Positions 1 to 8,762 of a stretch of 38,810 nucleotides of DNA are shown here, one piece after another. A program made the translations under genes and the position numbers. Numbering within the stretch: the stretch's first letter is position 1; the number at the start of each line of letters is the position of its first letter. The stretch lies in contig CAKSFY010000008.1 of assembly GCA_934454035.1 (NCBI GenBank), positions 1 to 38,810 on the forward strand, read 5' to 3'. Below the pieces are notes generated by a model that ran no database searches, was not told where the DNA came from, and worked only from the letters and a program-made list of their open reading frames with translations. Source of the DNA: an uncultured Clostridia bacterium (GTDB taxonomy: Bacteria > Bacillota > Clostridia > UBA1381).

Positions 1-2133
1 CGCTCCGAGAAATCCGAGCTCGGTCAGCTCGGTTTCAACGTTTATTATATTATCGCCGCATTCGGCAGTAACATTATAGCTTTTAACCGCATTTGAGATA
101 TATTTGCCGAATAATGTGAAAATACCGCTTTCCTCCGAATAGCTCCATGCATTGTCGCCTAAAGTATTGCCGTCGGCAGTGACTTTAATTTCTTCTTTTT
201 TAGGATGCTTGTTTTTGGAAAGTATTGTAAATGAGCTGTCGATGCCCGGATATACATTATCGGGAACATCTTTTGCCAAAGCGCCTTTTCCGGTAAAGGA
301 AAGAACCGAACCGGGTTCTGACAGAAACCCGAAAAATTTAAGCATCATATGATTCTCGGCGTCTGTTTCCATTTCAAGCATATAATCACTGTATGCCGCA
401 AACTGAGCCGCGTCGGCAAATAGAAATGAGAAGTTTCGGTTAGCGGAGCTTATTATGCTGCCGAAAGCGACAGAGCCTATTTTTTTATAGTCCTCCGAGT
501 CAATGTTTCTGCCGTACAGGGTCAGACTTGACGGAACCGGATTTTCGGGCACGCCTCTTACCATGATTCCGGTTGCTTTGACCGGGCGGCAGGTTTTGAA
601 AGTTACCGCCGCTTTGCTGCTGCCGGAAGAAGGTGCAAACTCAATAACGACGGTATTATCTTGTTCGAAAATAGACTGTAAGTTATAATATGTATCTCCG
701 GCTGCCATTTCGGCGGAGTCTTTGTCAATTTCTGTATTTCGCAGAACTGCAAGGGAGGTATCAAATTCACCGTTTATCGCCGTGAACGTATGCTTGCCGC
801 AGATATAGCAGACAAAATCCTTTTGACTGTCGCCGATTGTATCATTATATTGGTGCTTTTCGCTTTTTTCATATCCGCAGTATACGCAATCACCTGTGTG
901 CACGGTATCGTCGCTTTGGTAGCTGCTGATAATGTGATTACCCCAGAAAGTATAATCACAGTTTTTGCATTTGGCATCATGTCCGCTTTCGGTGATGTCA
1001 CTGTATACAAATTCGTGATTCAGGCACACTTTTACAAGATTGCCGACAGTGCCGGAAAATGCGCCCTTGTAATTTTCGTAGAAAACATACATTGAGTCAT
1101 TATCCTCGTCAATATCTGACGGAAGCGTTACATAAAAAAGTGCGGCGGTGTTATTCATTAGGTATCTTCCGTAGTGAGAGATACTGCCGTCTTTTTTTCT
1201 GATAATTACCGATATATAGTCATTATCGCCTGCTTCGGCAAGAGTGGTTTCTGCAAATACGGTAAGTGTATTTGCGGATTTTTTTGTGTAATAAGCAGAT
1301 GTTACTTTAACATCATTGTCTTTAATGCTTAACTTCCATTTGTCGGCAGTGCCTACCGGTGCAAGCACGTCCGCTGCCTCTTTAAACTCGCCGGCAGGCA
1401 GCAGAAGCGGCAAGCAGTCCAGCCCTGCAAGCATGGTCTTGTCAATGTTGACAGACGGACGAAGATGAACATTTGTAGCTGTAGTAATCTCGGACGAACT
1501 TATTTTGCCGTTTTGGTCGACATTTGTAAACAGAGTTTCGTCATATTTCGGTGTGAGACTTCCGGGTGGGAGATATGTCCCTTTTCCGACTTTGACGGAA
1601 CGCAGCCACCACCAAGGTATGCTGCGGAGGTTTTCATCTGCAATTTTATCAGAATTGATTTTTCTTTCTTCAACGGTCAGCTTTTCCGCTTCAGCTCTTG
1701 AAAGTGCAAAAACCGTATCGTTGCTCAGCTCACCGTTAAATGTGCCGTTTTTATCGGTATAAGGCTCATCGGTTTTGCTTACTGTCATTACGGCGCTTTT
1801 ATACAAATCGCTGAAATGTGCGTCGTAAAAGGTCTGATATTCATACTTTAAGCCTGTTACAGAATTTATATTTTGACTGACGTCTTTCCCTGCCATCAAA
1901 GTGTTTTCGCTAAGCAGGAGCATACCGTCAGTATCGTCTGTGTTGGTTTTTTCTGCGTCGATAACTCGCCATTCGATGGGGGCAGTCTGCCCTGCATAGG
2001 TGACGAAATCACCTCTTTTTAATCCGAACTTTGCGCCGCCTTGTGCACTTGCTTCATCTGCAAAGGATACGGAGGGTAAATTCCCCAAAATAATTGCCGT
2101 ACACGTCAGCAGACTGAATATTCTTTTTTTCAT
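1..2133 (-). CDS. Secreted DUF6273 protein, 3'-truncated by window edge
   Basis: The frame is open from ATG 2133-2131 to the window edge (711 codons, no stop), preceded by GGAGG six bases upstream of the ATG. The N-terminus is a signal peptide (MKKRIFSLLTC... cleaved near SFA-DE, residue ~25). Residues ~52-231 fit DUF6273: EWRVID near residue 54, a LLLSEN strand near 72, LSRAEAEKL near 143, WWWLRS at ~174-179 and HLRPSVNID at ~223-231 (the usual VRPA-type end). Residues ~365-450 carry a Cys-rich stretch with CKNC, CVYC and CYIC pairs, resembling the zinc-ribbon-like repeats common in clostridial surface proteins. The rest looks like beta-sandwich sequence with no catalytic motif seen. The domain is known from gut Firmicutes but its function is not. 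The gene is divergent from the surface block to its right. The C-terminus and any anchor lie outside the window. Confidence 0.85.
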   Translation of the reverse strand, partial: MKKRIFSLLTCTAIILGNLPSVSFADEASAQGGAKFGLKRGDFVTYAGQTAPIEWRVIDAEKTNTDDTDGMLLLSENTLMAGKDVSQNINSVTGLKYEYQTFYDAHFSDLYKSAVMTVSKTDEPYTDKNGTFNGELSNDTVFALSRAEAEKLTVEERKINSDKIADENLRSIPWWWLRSVKVGKGTYLPPGSLTPKYDETLFTNVDQNGKISSSEITTATNVHLRPSVNIDKTMLAGLDCLPLLLPAGEFKEAADVLAPVGTADKWKLSIKDNDVKVTSAYYTKKSANTLTVFAETTLAEAGDNDYISVIIRKKDGSISHYGRYLMNNTAALFYVTLPSDIDEDNDSMYVFYENYKGAFSGTVGNLVKVCLNHEFVYSDITESGHDAKCKNCDYTFWGNHIISSYQSDDTVHTGDCVYCGYEKSEKHQYNDTIGDSQKDFVCYICGKHTFTAINGEFDTSLAVLRNTEIDKDSAEMAAGDTYYNLQSIFEQDNTVVIEFAPSSGSSKAAVTFKTCRPVKATGIMVRGVPENPVPSSLTLYGRNIDSEDYKKIGSVAFGSIISSANRNFSFLFADAAQFAAYSDYMLEMETDAENHMMLKFFGFLSEPGSVLSFTGKGALAKDVPDNVYPGIDSSFTILSKNKHPKKEEIKVTADGNTLGDNAWSYSEESGIFTLFGKYISNAVKSYNVTAECGDNIINVETELTELGFLGA

Positions 2134-2175
2134 TGATTAATCCTCCCGGGCTTGCATTATATTGGTTACAATTTC

Positions 2176-2184
2176 AGTATAACA
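2176..2184 (-). promoter_or_regulatory. Extended -10 promoter element for the DUF6273 gene
   Basis: Reading the minus strand, TGTTATACT forms an extended -10 (TG-n-TATACT) about 43 bases upstream of the ATG at 2133. No good -35 at 17 bp was found, which is tolerable for an extended -10 but lowers certainty. Confidence 0.4.
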
Positions 2185-2416
2185 TATTATTTGTGTTTTG
2201 TCATCAATCCAAAGTATGATTGCATAAATTTTTTTTGACGGTTAATTTGATGTATTTTTTATTATCATTTTGCAACATCAGCATTTTTACCAATTTAAAA
2301 AAGCTGATAAATACGCGGATAAATAAAACATATGCTACAAATTGAGCGCCATATATACTAATATATACTTGTTTTTGGTATAAAATGACGAATATTGTAA
2401 AATTTTTAATCCTTTA

Positions 2417-2445
2417 TTGACTTTAAATTATAATAATGCTATAAT
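2417..2445 (+). promoter_or_regulatory. Strong sigma-A promoter (TTGACT-17-TATAAT)
   Basis: TTGACT (2417-2422), a 17-base spacer and TATAAT (2440-2445), with TGC directly before the -10 making it an extended -10 as well. It points right. The first coding-like sequence downstream is the disrupted small gene starting at 2572 or 2584. An inverted repeat TTTTAC-C-GTAAAA at 2477-2489, about 25 bases after the expected start site, could be an operator. The AT-rich remainder of 2134-2571 holds nothing else I recognise. Confidence 0.7.
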
Positions 2446-2571
2446 ATTCCATGTAAAATATATGTAATTATAGGCATTTTACCGTAAAAATCTGACGTTA
2501 CGAGAAACAATTTTTTTTAAAATGATAAAACGGTTGTTCAAGTAAAATCGGACGATTATATTAAAAAAAGA

Positions 2572-2806
2572 ATGTGTGATTTTATGGGATTGTTGGAGGA
2601 TTTAAAAGAAATATTAGGTTGTAATTAGTTGTAATTATATAAGCGACTTGCATTACGGCGGAGCAAATAAGCGTGCGAAAAAAAATATGCGGAATATGGA
2701 TTTATCCGAATATTCACCGGCGGAGCTTTCGGACGCGGCAAGCTATTTATGCGAGCGCGATATTCGGTTCGAAACGGCCGAAGAAGCAATAGAGTTTTTC
2801 TCGTGA
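2572..2806 (+). pseudogene. Small hypothetical gene frameshifted by a 10-bp tandem duplication
   Basis: Reading from ATG 2572 (or ATG 2584) gives MGLLEDLKEILGCN and then TAG at 2626. Two bases later in register, another frame reads YISDLHYGGANKRAKKN, continues through DLSEYSPAELSDAASYL, and ends EEAIEFFS with TGA at 2804-2806. The break coincides with an exact duplication of GTTGTAATTA (2618-2627 and 2628-2637). Deleting one copy joins both halves into one ~70-codon reading frame (about 74 from ATG 2572), running through GCNYISDLHYGG. The helical, acidic C-terminus looks like a genuine small soluble protein. I do not recognise a function. A strong promoter lies ~130 bp upstream; no good ribosome site was found. 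A sequencing or assembly artefact is possible, as is reversible phase variation. Confidence 0.6.
2618..2637 (+). repeat. Exact 10-bp tandem duplication (GTTGTAATTA x2)
   Basis: Two adjacent identical copies, GTTGTAATTA at 2618-2627 and 2628-2637. The net +10 insertion shifts the surrounding small gene by one base and introduces the TAG stop at 2626. Confidence 0.9.
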
Positions 2807-2871
2807 TTCGGAATAAGGGTAAAAGTTATCTTTACATATTGACAGTGTTTTTTGTAAAGGAGGAGGGGAAT

Positions 2872-2976
2872 ATGTGAGATTTTTTAGCGGATATAATATC
2901 AGTATTCGCGGTTTTTGTGTGTCTGCATAACCTTTTCTTGTGCAAAGCCGGCGGTATTAAATGCCCCCATGCCTAA
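2872..2976 (+). pseudogene. Hydrophobic mini-ORF with stop at codon 2
   Basis: A near-ideal ribosome site (AAAGGAGGAGGGG, 2856-2868) precedes ATG 2872, but codon 2 is TGA (2875-2877). After it the frame reads DFLADIISVFAVFVCLHNL and on to FLCKAGG, ending at TAA 2974-2976. That is a plausible single membrane-spanning peptide of ~34 residues. The alternative GTG at 2874 in the next frame gives only 18 unconvincing codons. One base change (for example TGG to TGA) would explain the loss. The end of the frame runs into the first hairpin repeat. A small membrane peptide or type I toxin remnant is possible, but no family was identified. Confidence 0.35.
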
Positions 2977-3255
2977 AGGGAGATGTCTTTTGCTGAAAGC
3001 AAAATACGGAGAAGCAAAGGAAAAAAGTCTGTTGAAATTATGGACTATATAAAACCTTTTCCGCTCAATCGGCGGCACAAAAATGCCCCCATGCCTAAAG
3101 GAAAATGTCTTTTGCTGAAAGCAAAAAACGGAGACAAAGGAAAAAAGTCTGTTGAAATTATGGCTGTATAAAACCTTTTCCGCTCAATCGGCGGCACAAA
3201 ATGCCTCCCTTGCCTAAAGGGAGGTGGCTTTCGCTGAAAGCGAAAGACGGAGGGA
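2961..3255 (+). repeat. Tandem ~120-bp intergenic repeat, three copies with hairpin cores
   Basis: Copies start at 2961, 3083 and 3201 (the last partial). Each begins ATGCC(T/C)CC..TGCCTAAAGG, then a stem-loop, then (first two) AAAGTCTGTTGAAATTATGG and a CGCTCAATCGGCGGCAC joint. The third copy is the cleanest: CCTCCC-TTGCCTAAA-GGGAGG, then CTTTCGCT-GAA-AGCGAAAG, then GACGGAGGGATA. Copies one and two carry CTTTTGCT-GAA-AGCAAAA in the second stem, so both arms changed together. The architecture matches GC-rich intergenic elements common in gut Clostridia and the elements at 8511-8664. Open frames across it on either strand are by-products of the repeat. Confidence 0.8.
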
Positions 3256-3312
3256 TAAAAGGCAGCAAACACAAAAACGCAAACAAATAATTAAAGAAAG
3301 GACAAAAAAGAA

Positions 3313-6300
3313 ATGAAAAGATTTTTAAGCATGCTTTTGACAGCGGCAATGCTTGTCACCGCAGCTCCGACCACATTCGCGGACGATATTGCGGACGATA
3401 ACCAAATTGTCACCGCTGCAGAAACTGAGACGGAAAATTCCGCGTCGGGCGATGAGCTTAACAATTCCGAAGAATCTGAGGATAAAGAAGAAATCAAAAA
3501 TGATGAAGAATCCGAATCGGAAGATAATACGGAAGCTGAAGCTCCTGCCGAAGAGGAAAAAACCGCAGAAGATGAAAATAATTCAGACGATAATGTCGTT
3601 GATGAATCGATCGTTAAGTCGCAGGAAGATAACGATAACGAAATTTCATTATATGCAGATGAAACCTCAGAGGTTCAATACTCTATTGACGGCGGAAATA
3701 ACTGGATAGAGTCGACACTTGTAAATGCAGTAACCACAATCGGAACGGGTACGGGAACGATTAAGGTTATAGCGGATATTACTACAACATCGGAAATAGT
3801 GGTATCTGGTGACATTAACCTTGATCTTTGCGGGTTTACTATAAATGGTAATAATACTCATCGTGTATTTAAGGTCACCGGAAAATTGACACTGGATGAT
3901 TCAAGTGAAACCAAAACTGGAACGATTAAAGGCGGGTATATAAAATCATCTTCCAGTACTGCAAGCCCAATTGGTGGCGCAGCTGTTTATCTCCCGGCTG
4001 ATACAAATGCTGTATTTGTTATGAATAGTGGTAATTTTTTGGAAAATAGGGCTGAGGGCGAGCTCGGTTTGGGTGGAGCAATTTTGGCTGAACCCAACAC
4101 CACACTTACAATAAACGGTGGTTCTTTCGTGAGTAATGAGGCCGCTTTTGCAGGTGGTGCAATTGGTGTGGATTCAGCGGAATTTTTGATGAATGGTGTA
4201 GAGCTATCAAAAAATAAAAGCATTGAGGTTTCCGGTACTTTTTATGGTGCATACGGTGGCGGTGCAATCTTTTTGCAAATAACTACCGGCAGTAAACCTA
4301 AGAATGTTCCGACAATTAAAAATTGTATTTTTGACAGTAATAGCACAACAGCAAGTCAAGGTTTTGGTGGTGGTGCGATTATAAGCAATGAAGCGTCTTT
4401 GAATATAACAGGGTGTAAATTCACAAATAATACTGCAAGTGCATATAGAGGTGGTGCAATTCACGCATATGAATCTGATGTAAACATTAGCGACAGTATT
4501 ATTTCTGATAATGAGGCTAGAATTGGTGGCGGCATTTACATTTCTAACGGTGGAACAACAACGGTAAGTAATTCTTATATAGTTGATAACAAGGCTACAT
4601 CAGCCGGTTATGATGTTGCAAATAATTCCGCAAGTGCAAAGTATACAATGCCGACGTCTTATACAGATAAAAGTACGGGTAAAACTTATGGAGTTAAATG
4701 GTATTATGATGGCTTAAAGGCTGGCGAAACGGCAAGCCGTTACATCGAAAGTGCAGCAGAAGAAAAAACAGATTTGGCTGATACATCGGAGAAATGCGGT
4801 CTTAAAGCAGTTTATACAGAAGCAGTTGATCCTGAGGTTCATCTTAAATATGAAACATATGGTAGATATGCAAAAACTGTTGATAAGGATATGACATATG
4901 CGGAAGCAATAGAGATGTTAAAGGCAGATAACCCTACAGACCCGGAACTTACAGTATTAAAGAGTTTTTCAGTCAATCAGCCATGGACATATGGCGGAAA
5001 AATTATGAAATCGGCGAGTCTTGCGGAATCTCCGATAATAACGAGAACAGATGACTATAACGGGGAAATTATAAGTTTAAAAAGCAATACATTAAGAGTA
5101 TCAGATGTAGTATTAGACGGTCAAGACAAAGCAAATATAGAATCTCCTTTAATTAAAGCTACCGGAGGAAGTATAGTACTCACAAGTGTTGTTTTACGCA
5201 ATAATAAAAATAGTGCTGTCAGTTCAAAGGGTGGTGCTATACTGGTGGACGGTAAAGCAACATTAGGATTTTCAAGCGGCAGCAGTGATGAGTTGTGTGA
5301 AAATGTAATAATTGACAACTGTTCGGCGGTACATGGCGGTGCGTTATATTTTGACGGATCAAGCAATGCAAAGGGAATATTTAAGAATTCGCAATTTATA
5401 AATAATACGGCAGATACAGGTAGTGTATTATATGCGAATGAGCAATTTAATTTGGTTTTTGAGAGTTGTTTATTTAATGGCAACAAGTATGTAACATCAG
5501 ATACAAACTCTGATAACTTTACTAAAAGCTCAACAATATATTGCACAAGAACATCGGATAAAGATGACCATTCGTATACTCAAATCTTTTTGTGTGGTAA
5601 TACAAGTTTTGACGGAAACAGTACTAATTCTGATATATTGCTGGATGGGACATTAACCGATTTGTCTGATGGTACCTATTTTTATACAACAACCGGTAAT
5701 ATTGCAGGACGCGATGGTTTTAAGAATGTAGGTAATGATAAAATTAAATTGGCTGTAGGAGCGTATAACAGAAATCCGGCTTCGTATTCTTTTGGCAGAG
5801 TGGCAGGACTAAGCTCGGGAGCATGGGCAGAAGAAGCAGCAGCTTTTAATCTTGTACCAACATTGGGAGAAACGCTTGAAAGCGATGTTCGTATAGCTCC
5901 ACATGATGGCTACTTTAAATTAGAAAAGATTACGGCAAAAGATATAAGACTGCTTTCTATTGAAATGCAAGGCGAAAAGAGAGTTGCTGCTCAAGAAATG
6001 GCGGATTTTGCCAGTCAATATTCGAAGGCGAATATAAAGTTGGAGGCTATTGAGGGAACACTTGAAACAAAAAGTAGTGCAGATACAGCAACAAGTACAT
6101 CAAAGTATGTGTTTAAAGCGACAGCAAAGTCGACGTCAACAACTATTAAAGATATGTATTTAGCATATACAGAAGGCACAGAGGCGAAGGTGAAGGGAAC
6201 TGTTGGAAGTGATGGACAAACTGCTACGCTGACAGTTACCCCGGATGACTGGTTGAAACTATATGATGCAAGTCAAGGCAGTTCAAGCCTTATAGCTGTA

Positions 6301-8352
6301 ATTTATGTTATAACTGAAACAAAGGTGACACTGACTGTCAAAAATATCAACTATCCGGAAGGAGTTACAGGAACATCATTTAATGCAGTAGTTGATAATA
6401 AAACTGTAAATCCGGGAGAGAGTATTACAGTTGATGCAGGCAAAGCAGTTGAATTTAAACAGACAGGACTTGATGATTGGCTAGGATATATAGAGGACGA
6501 AACCGGAAATAATTCAATCATATTAAGCAGTGGCAAATATAGTATAAGGCAATTAAATAAGAATGCGACAATTAATGTAGGATTTAAACATAAGACCACC
6601 GTGGGTGGAGAATATAAAGATTATGGTACCTATGCAATTGATACTGAAATGATGGCAGCAAAAACCAATACTTCATATGGAAGTTTGAAGAAAAATTTTC
6701 AACAAATGACGATCAAACCAAATGATAATTATAAATTGGAAAATGTAACGGCTGCAACCAAATCAGGTCAAGACATTAAAGTTTATTTTGCTTATATAAA
6801 TGAAGATGGCACAACAGACGAAAAGGTTACAGATTATAGTAAGATTGGCAATTATCTCATAGGGTTTTATATGCCTGATGATGATGTAATTGTAACTCCG
6901 GTATACAAAGCATTGGCACAAGAAATTACAATTGATACTGTTGAGGGCGGAATGATAAGTGCTGAGCCAAATGGCTCGGTTGCACAGGGTGTGACTGTAA
7001 AACTTACTGCAAATCCGAACTATGGTTATGAGCTTGGAAGTTGGAATGTCTATAAAACCGATGATACAGCAACAACTGTTGCTGTAACAAAAGCAGAAGA
7101 CGGCACATACACATTCACCATGCCGTCATATCCGGTAACCGTTTCGGCAGTGTTCGTTAAGAAAACACACAATATCACGACATCTGTAGCAAGCGGAGCA
7201 GAGAGCGGAACAGTTTCGGTTTCACAGGCTGAAAATGTTGAAGTTGGTGCAGAAGTAACTGTTACTGCAAATGCAAGCGAATATTATACGATAGATAAAG
7301 TTATAGCTACAGAAAAAACAACAGGTAACAAGATTACTATCACAGATAATAAATTCGCTATGCCTGATGATGATGTGGTTGTTACTGCTACTTTTAAGAA
7401 ACAACAGTTTACAGTAACAAAGGCTGCAACAGAAAACGGAACAATTACAATTGTAGCACCTGAACCTGGTTCAGACGGAAATGTTACTCTTGATTGGGGT
7501 AAGACGGTAAAAATTAATGTAAAGGCTGATAATTTCTACGAAATAGCTACTGTAACGGTAGGCGGATCAACTGTTGATGTTGATATTAACGGTGATTACA
7601 GTTTTGAAATGCCTAAGAATGATACAACAATCAGCGCAACATTTAAGAAAGTGAAGTATACAATTACCGGACAGGGCGATAATGTTACGTTCGATATACC
7701 GAGCAGCGATACTTATAATTGGGGAGATATAGTTGAATTTACCGTAACACCTGCTCAGTGGTATACAATCGACAGTGTTACAATTCCTAATATTGAGATA
7801 ACGGACAAAGGAAACGGAAAATATTCATTTGTAATGCCGTCACGTAATGTCACAATTACAGTTATTGCTTCAAAGCCTATGCATACCATTACATTTGATA
7901 CAAAGGGCGGCAACGCTGTTCAATCGGTAACGGTTGCAAACGGAGATAGTTTTGAAAAGACTATTCCTACATGGGCAGGACGTGGTTTTGCAGGATGGTA
8001 TCTTGATGAAAATTATGAGAATAAATACGATTTCTCAACACCTGTAGAAAAAAGCATGACGCTTTATGCACGTTGGTTCCTGTGGGGTGATGTCAACGGT
8101 GACCAAGAAATTGATTCATATGACGCTGCATTAATAAGACGTTGCATGGTTGGTCTTGCACCTTATGATAAAATGACACAAAGAATAGCAGGCTTTGTTA
8201 CAGGTTTTGCCGACGGAAGAAGCAATCCGGATTCGTCAGACGCTGCAACAATCAGAAGACTTTGCGTCGGACTTATAACAAGGTTCAAAGTTGAAGATGA
8301 AAAAGCAGGCTGCGAATTTGATTTGGACACTAATTCGATTGTAAACAATTAA
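3313..8352 (+). CDS. Giant secreted beta-helix / InlB-repeat protein with C-terminal dockerin
   Basis: 1679 aa. Signal peptide 1-23 (MKRFLSMLLTAAML... TTFA-DD), then an acidic Glu/Asp-rich low-complexity stretch (~25-118). Residues ~215-435 and ~635-720 hold repeated GGAI/GGGI turns followed by N-rich strands (GGAIHAYES, GGGIYISNGG), typical of right-handed beta-helix adhesin repeats. Residues ~1205-1520 contain four divergent InlB-like repeats, each ending in a MP....V.ATF-type strand. Residues ~1523-1588 form a Listeria-Bacteroides repeat (FDTKGG... GFAGWYLDENY... LYARW). The end (~1590-1660) is a type I dockerin: DVNGDQEIDSYD is a canonical calcium loop; the second loop (ADGRSNPDSSDA) is degenerate. 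No SLH or LPXTG anchor is present, so surface retention presumably uses a cohesin, plausibly that of the next two genes. GAAAGGA lies 11 bases before the ATG. Confidence 0.85.
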   Translation: MKRFLSMLLTAAMLVTAAPTTFADDIADDNQIVTAAETETENSASGDELNNSEESEDKEEIKNDEESESEDNTEAEAPAEEEKTAEDENNSDDNVVDESIVKSQEDNDNEISLYADETSEVQYSIDGGNNWIESTLVNAVTTIGTGTGTIKVIADITTTSEIVVSGDINLDLCGFTINGNNTHRVFKVTGKLTLDDSSETKTGTIKGGYIKSSSSTASPIGGAAVYLPADTNAVFVMNSGNFLENRAEGELGLGGAILAEPNTTLTINGGSFVSNEAAFAGGAIGVDSAEFLMNGVELSKNKSIEVSGTFYGAYGGGAIFLQITTGSKPKNVPTIKNCIFDSNSTTASQGFGGGAIISNEASLNITGCKFTNNTASAYRGGAIHAYESDVNISDSIISDNEARIGGGIYISNGGTTTVSNSYIVDNKATSAGYDVANNSASAKYTMPTSYTDKSTGKTYGVKWYYDGLKAGETASRYIESAAEEKTDLADTSEKCGLKAVYTEAVDPEVHLKYETYGRYAKTVDKDMTYAEAIEMLKADNPTDPELTVLKSFSVNQPWTYGGKIMKSASLAESPIITRTDDYNGEIISLKSNTLRVSDVVLDGQDKANIESPLIKATGGSIVLTSVVLRNNKNSAVSSKGGAILVDGKATLGFSSGSSDELCENVIIDNCSAVHGGALYFDGSSNAKGIFKNSQFINNTADTGSVLYANEQFNLVFESCLFNGNKYVTSDTNSDNFTKSSTIYCTRTSDKDDHSYTQIFLCGNTSFDGNSTNSDILLDGTLTDLSDGTYFYTTTGNIAGRDGFKNVGNDKIKLAVGAYNRNPASYSFGRVAGLSSGAWAEEAAAFNLVPTLGETLESDVRIAPHDGYFKLEKITAKDIRLLSIEMQGEKRVAAQEMADFASQYSKANIKLEAIEGTLETKSSADTATSTSKYVFKATAKSTSTTIKDMYLAYTEGTEAKVKGTVGSDGQTATLTVTPDDWLKLYDASQGSSSLIAVIYVITETKVTLTVKNINYPEGVTGTSFNAVVDNKTVNPGESITVDAGKAVEFKQTGLDDWLGYIEDETGNNSIILSSGKYSIRQLNKNATINVGFKHKTTVGGEYKDYGTYAIDTEMMAAKTNTSYGSLKKNFQQMTIKPNDNYKLENVTAATKSGQDIKVYFAYINEDGTTDEKVTDYSKIGNYLIGFYMPDDDVIVTPVYKALAQEITIDTVEGGMISAEPNGSVAQGVTVKLTANPNYGYELGSWNVYKTDDTATTVAVTKAEDGTYTFTMPSYPVTVSAVFVKKTHNITTSVASGAESGTVSVSQAENVEVGAEVTVTANASEYYTIDKVIATEKTTGNKITITDNKFAMPDDDVVVTATFKKQQFTVTKAATENGTITIVAPEPGSDGNVTLDWGKTVKINVKADNFYEIATVTVGGSTVDVDINGDYSFEMPKNDTTISATFKKVKYTITGQGDNVTFDIPSSDTYNWGDIVEFTVTPAQWYTIDSVTIPNIEITDKGNGKYSFVMPSRNVTITVIASKPMHTITFDTKGGNAVQSVTVANGDSFEKTIPTWAGRGFAGWYLDENYENKYDFSTPVEKSMTLYARWFLWGDVNGDQEIDSYDAALIRRCMVGLAPYDKMTQRIAGFVTGFADGRSNPDSSDAATIRRLCVGLITRFKVEDEKAGCEFDLDTNSIVNN

Positions 8353-8762
8353 TGCTAATTAACAAATTATATATCCGCTGTGATTTATGCTCTTTGAGCC
8401 ACAGCGTACTAAGCAGCGGATAATAATTATGTTGATTATATAAAGAAAGAATTAGACGGTTGTAGTATGTAAAAATAAAAACACGGATGTAATTTACAAT
8501 TCTTTCCGAACCCCTCAGTCAGCAGACACTGACGGCTGTTTTGAATCCATCCGCCGCTTGCGCGGCTTGCCTCCATTTAGGCAATGGAGGCAAAACCAGG
8601 ATCAAATATAAGCCCTCCTTGCCTAAAGGAGGGGGGACCATCCGTTAGGATGGTGGGAGGATATAATATACTGATTTAATTCAATTATCAGATATTAATA
8701 TGTAGAAATCCTGTTTTTCAGATTATTATAATCGGCTAAAAAAAAATTAGGAGGAAAAGATA
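8353..8762. other. Intergenic region: overlapping hairpins, repeats, putative -10
   Basis: ATCCGCTG (8373-8380) can pair with CAGCGGAT (8414-8421), while CGCTGTG (8376-8382) can instead pair with CACAGCG (8400-8406); the two stems exclude each other and no T-run follows. Next come the hairpin repeats at 8511-8664. A TATAAT at 8727-8732 could be the -10 for the scaffoldin-like gene, but I see no matching -35. No gene was found. Confidence 0.5.
8511..8664. repeat. Cluster of GC-rich hairpin repeats, inverted pair plus a remnant
   Basis: 8612-8664 reads CCTCC-TTGCCTAAA-GGAGG, then ACCATCC-GTTA-GGATGGT, then GGGAGGATA. 8544-8594 is the same architecture inverted: its reverse complement reads TGCCTCCATTGCCTAAATGG, then GCCGCGCAAGCGGC, then GGATGGAT. 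8511-8540 (CCCCTCAGTCAGC..CACTGACGG) looks like a truncated third unit. All share the TTGCCTAAA loop with the tandem repeat at 2961-3255, while the second stem differs in sequence in each copy yet stays self-complementary. Confidence 0.75.

Noticed and set aside
790..1095. 101-codon plus-strand open frame with hydrophobic sequence
   Set aside because: It lies antisense within the continuous, domain-supported DUF6273 frame and has no ribosome site.
2872..2976. TGA read as tryptophan or selenocysteine at codon 2
   Set aside because: Genes here use TGG for tryptophan and end in TGA (13112-13114, 27683-27685, 35564-35566), and no selenocysteine-type insertion structure was seen after the codon.
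3045..3349. Minus-strand open frames over the tandem repeats
   Set aside because: The similar protein sequences simply reflect the repeated DNA; no ribosome site or domain.
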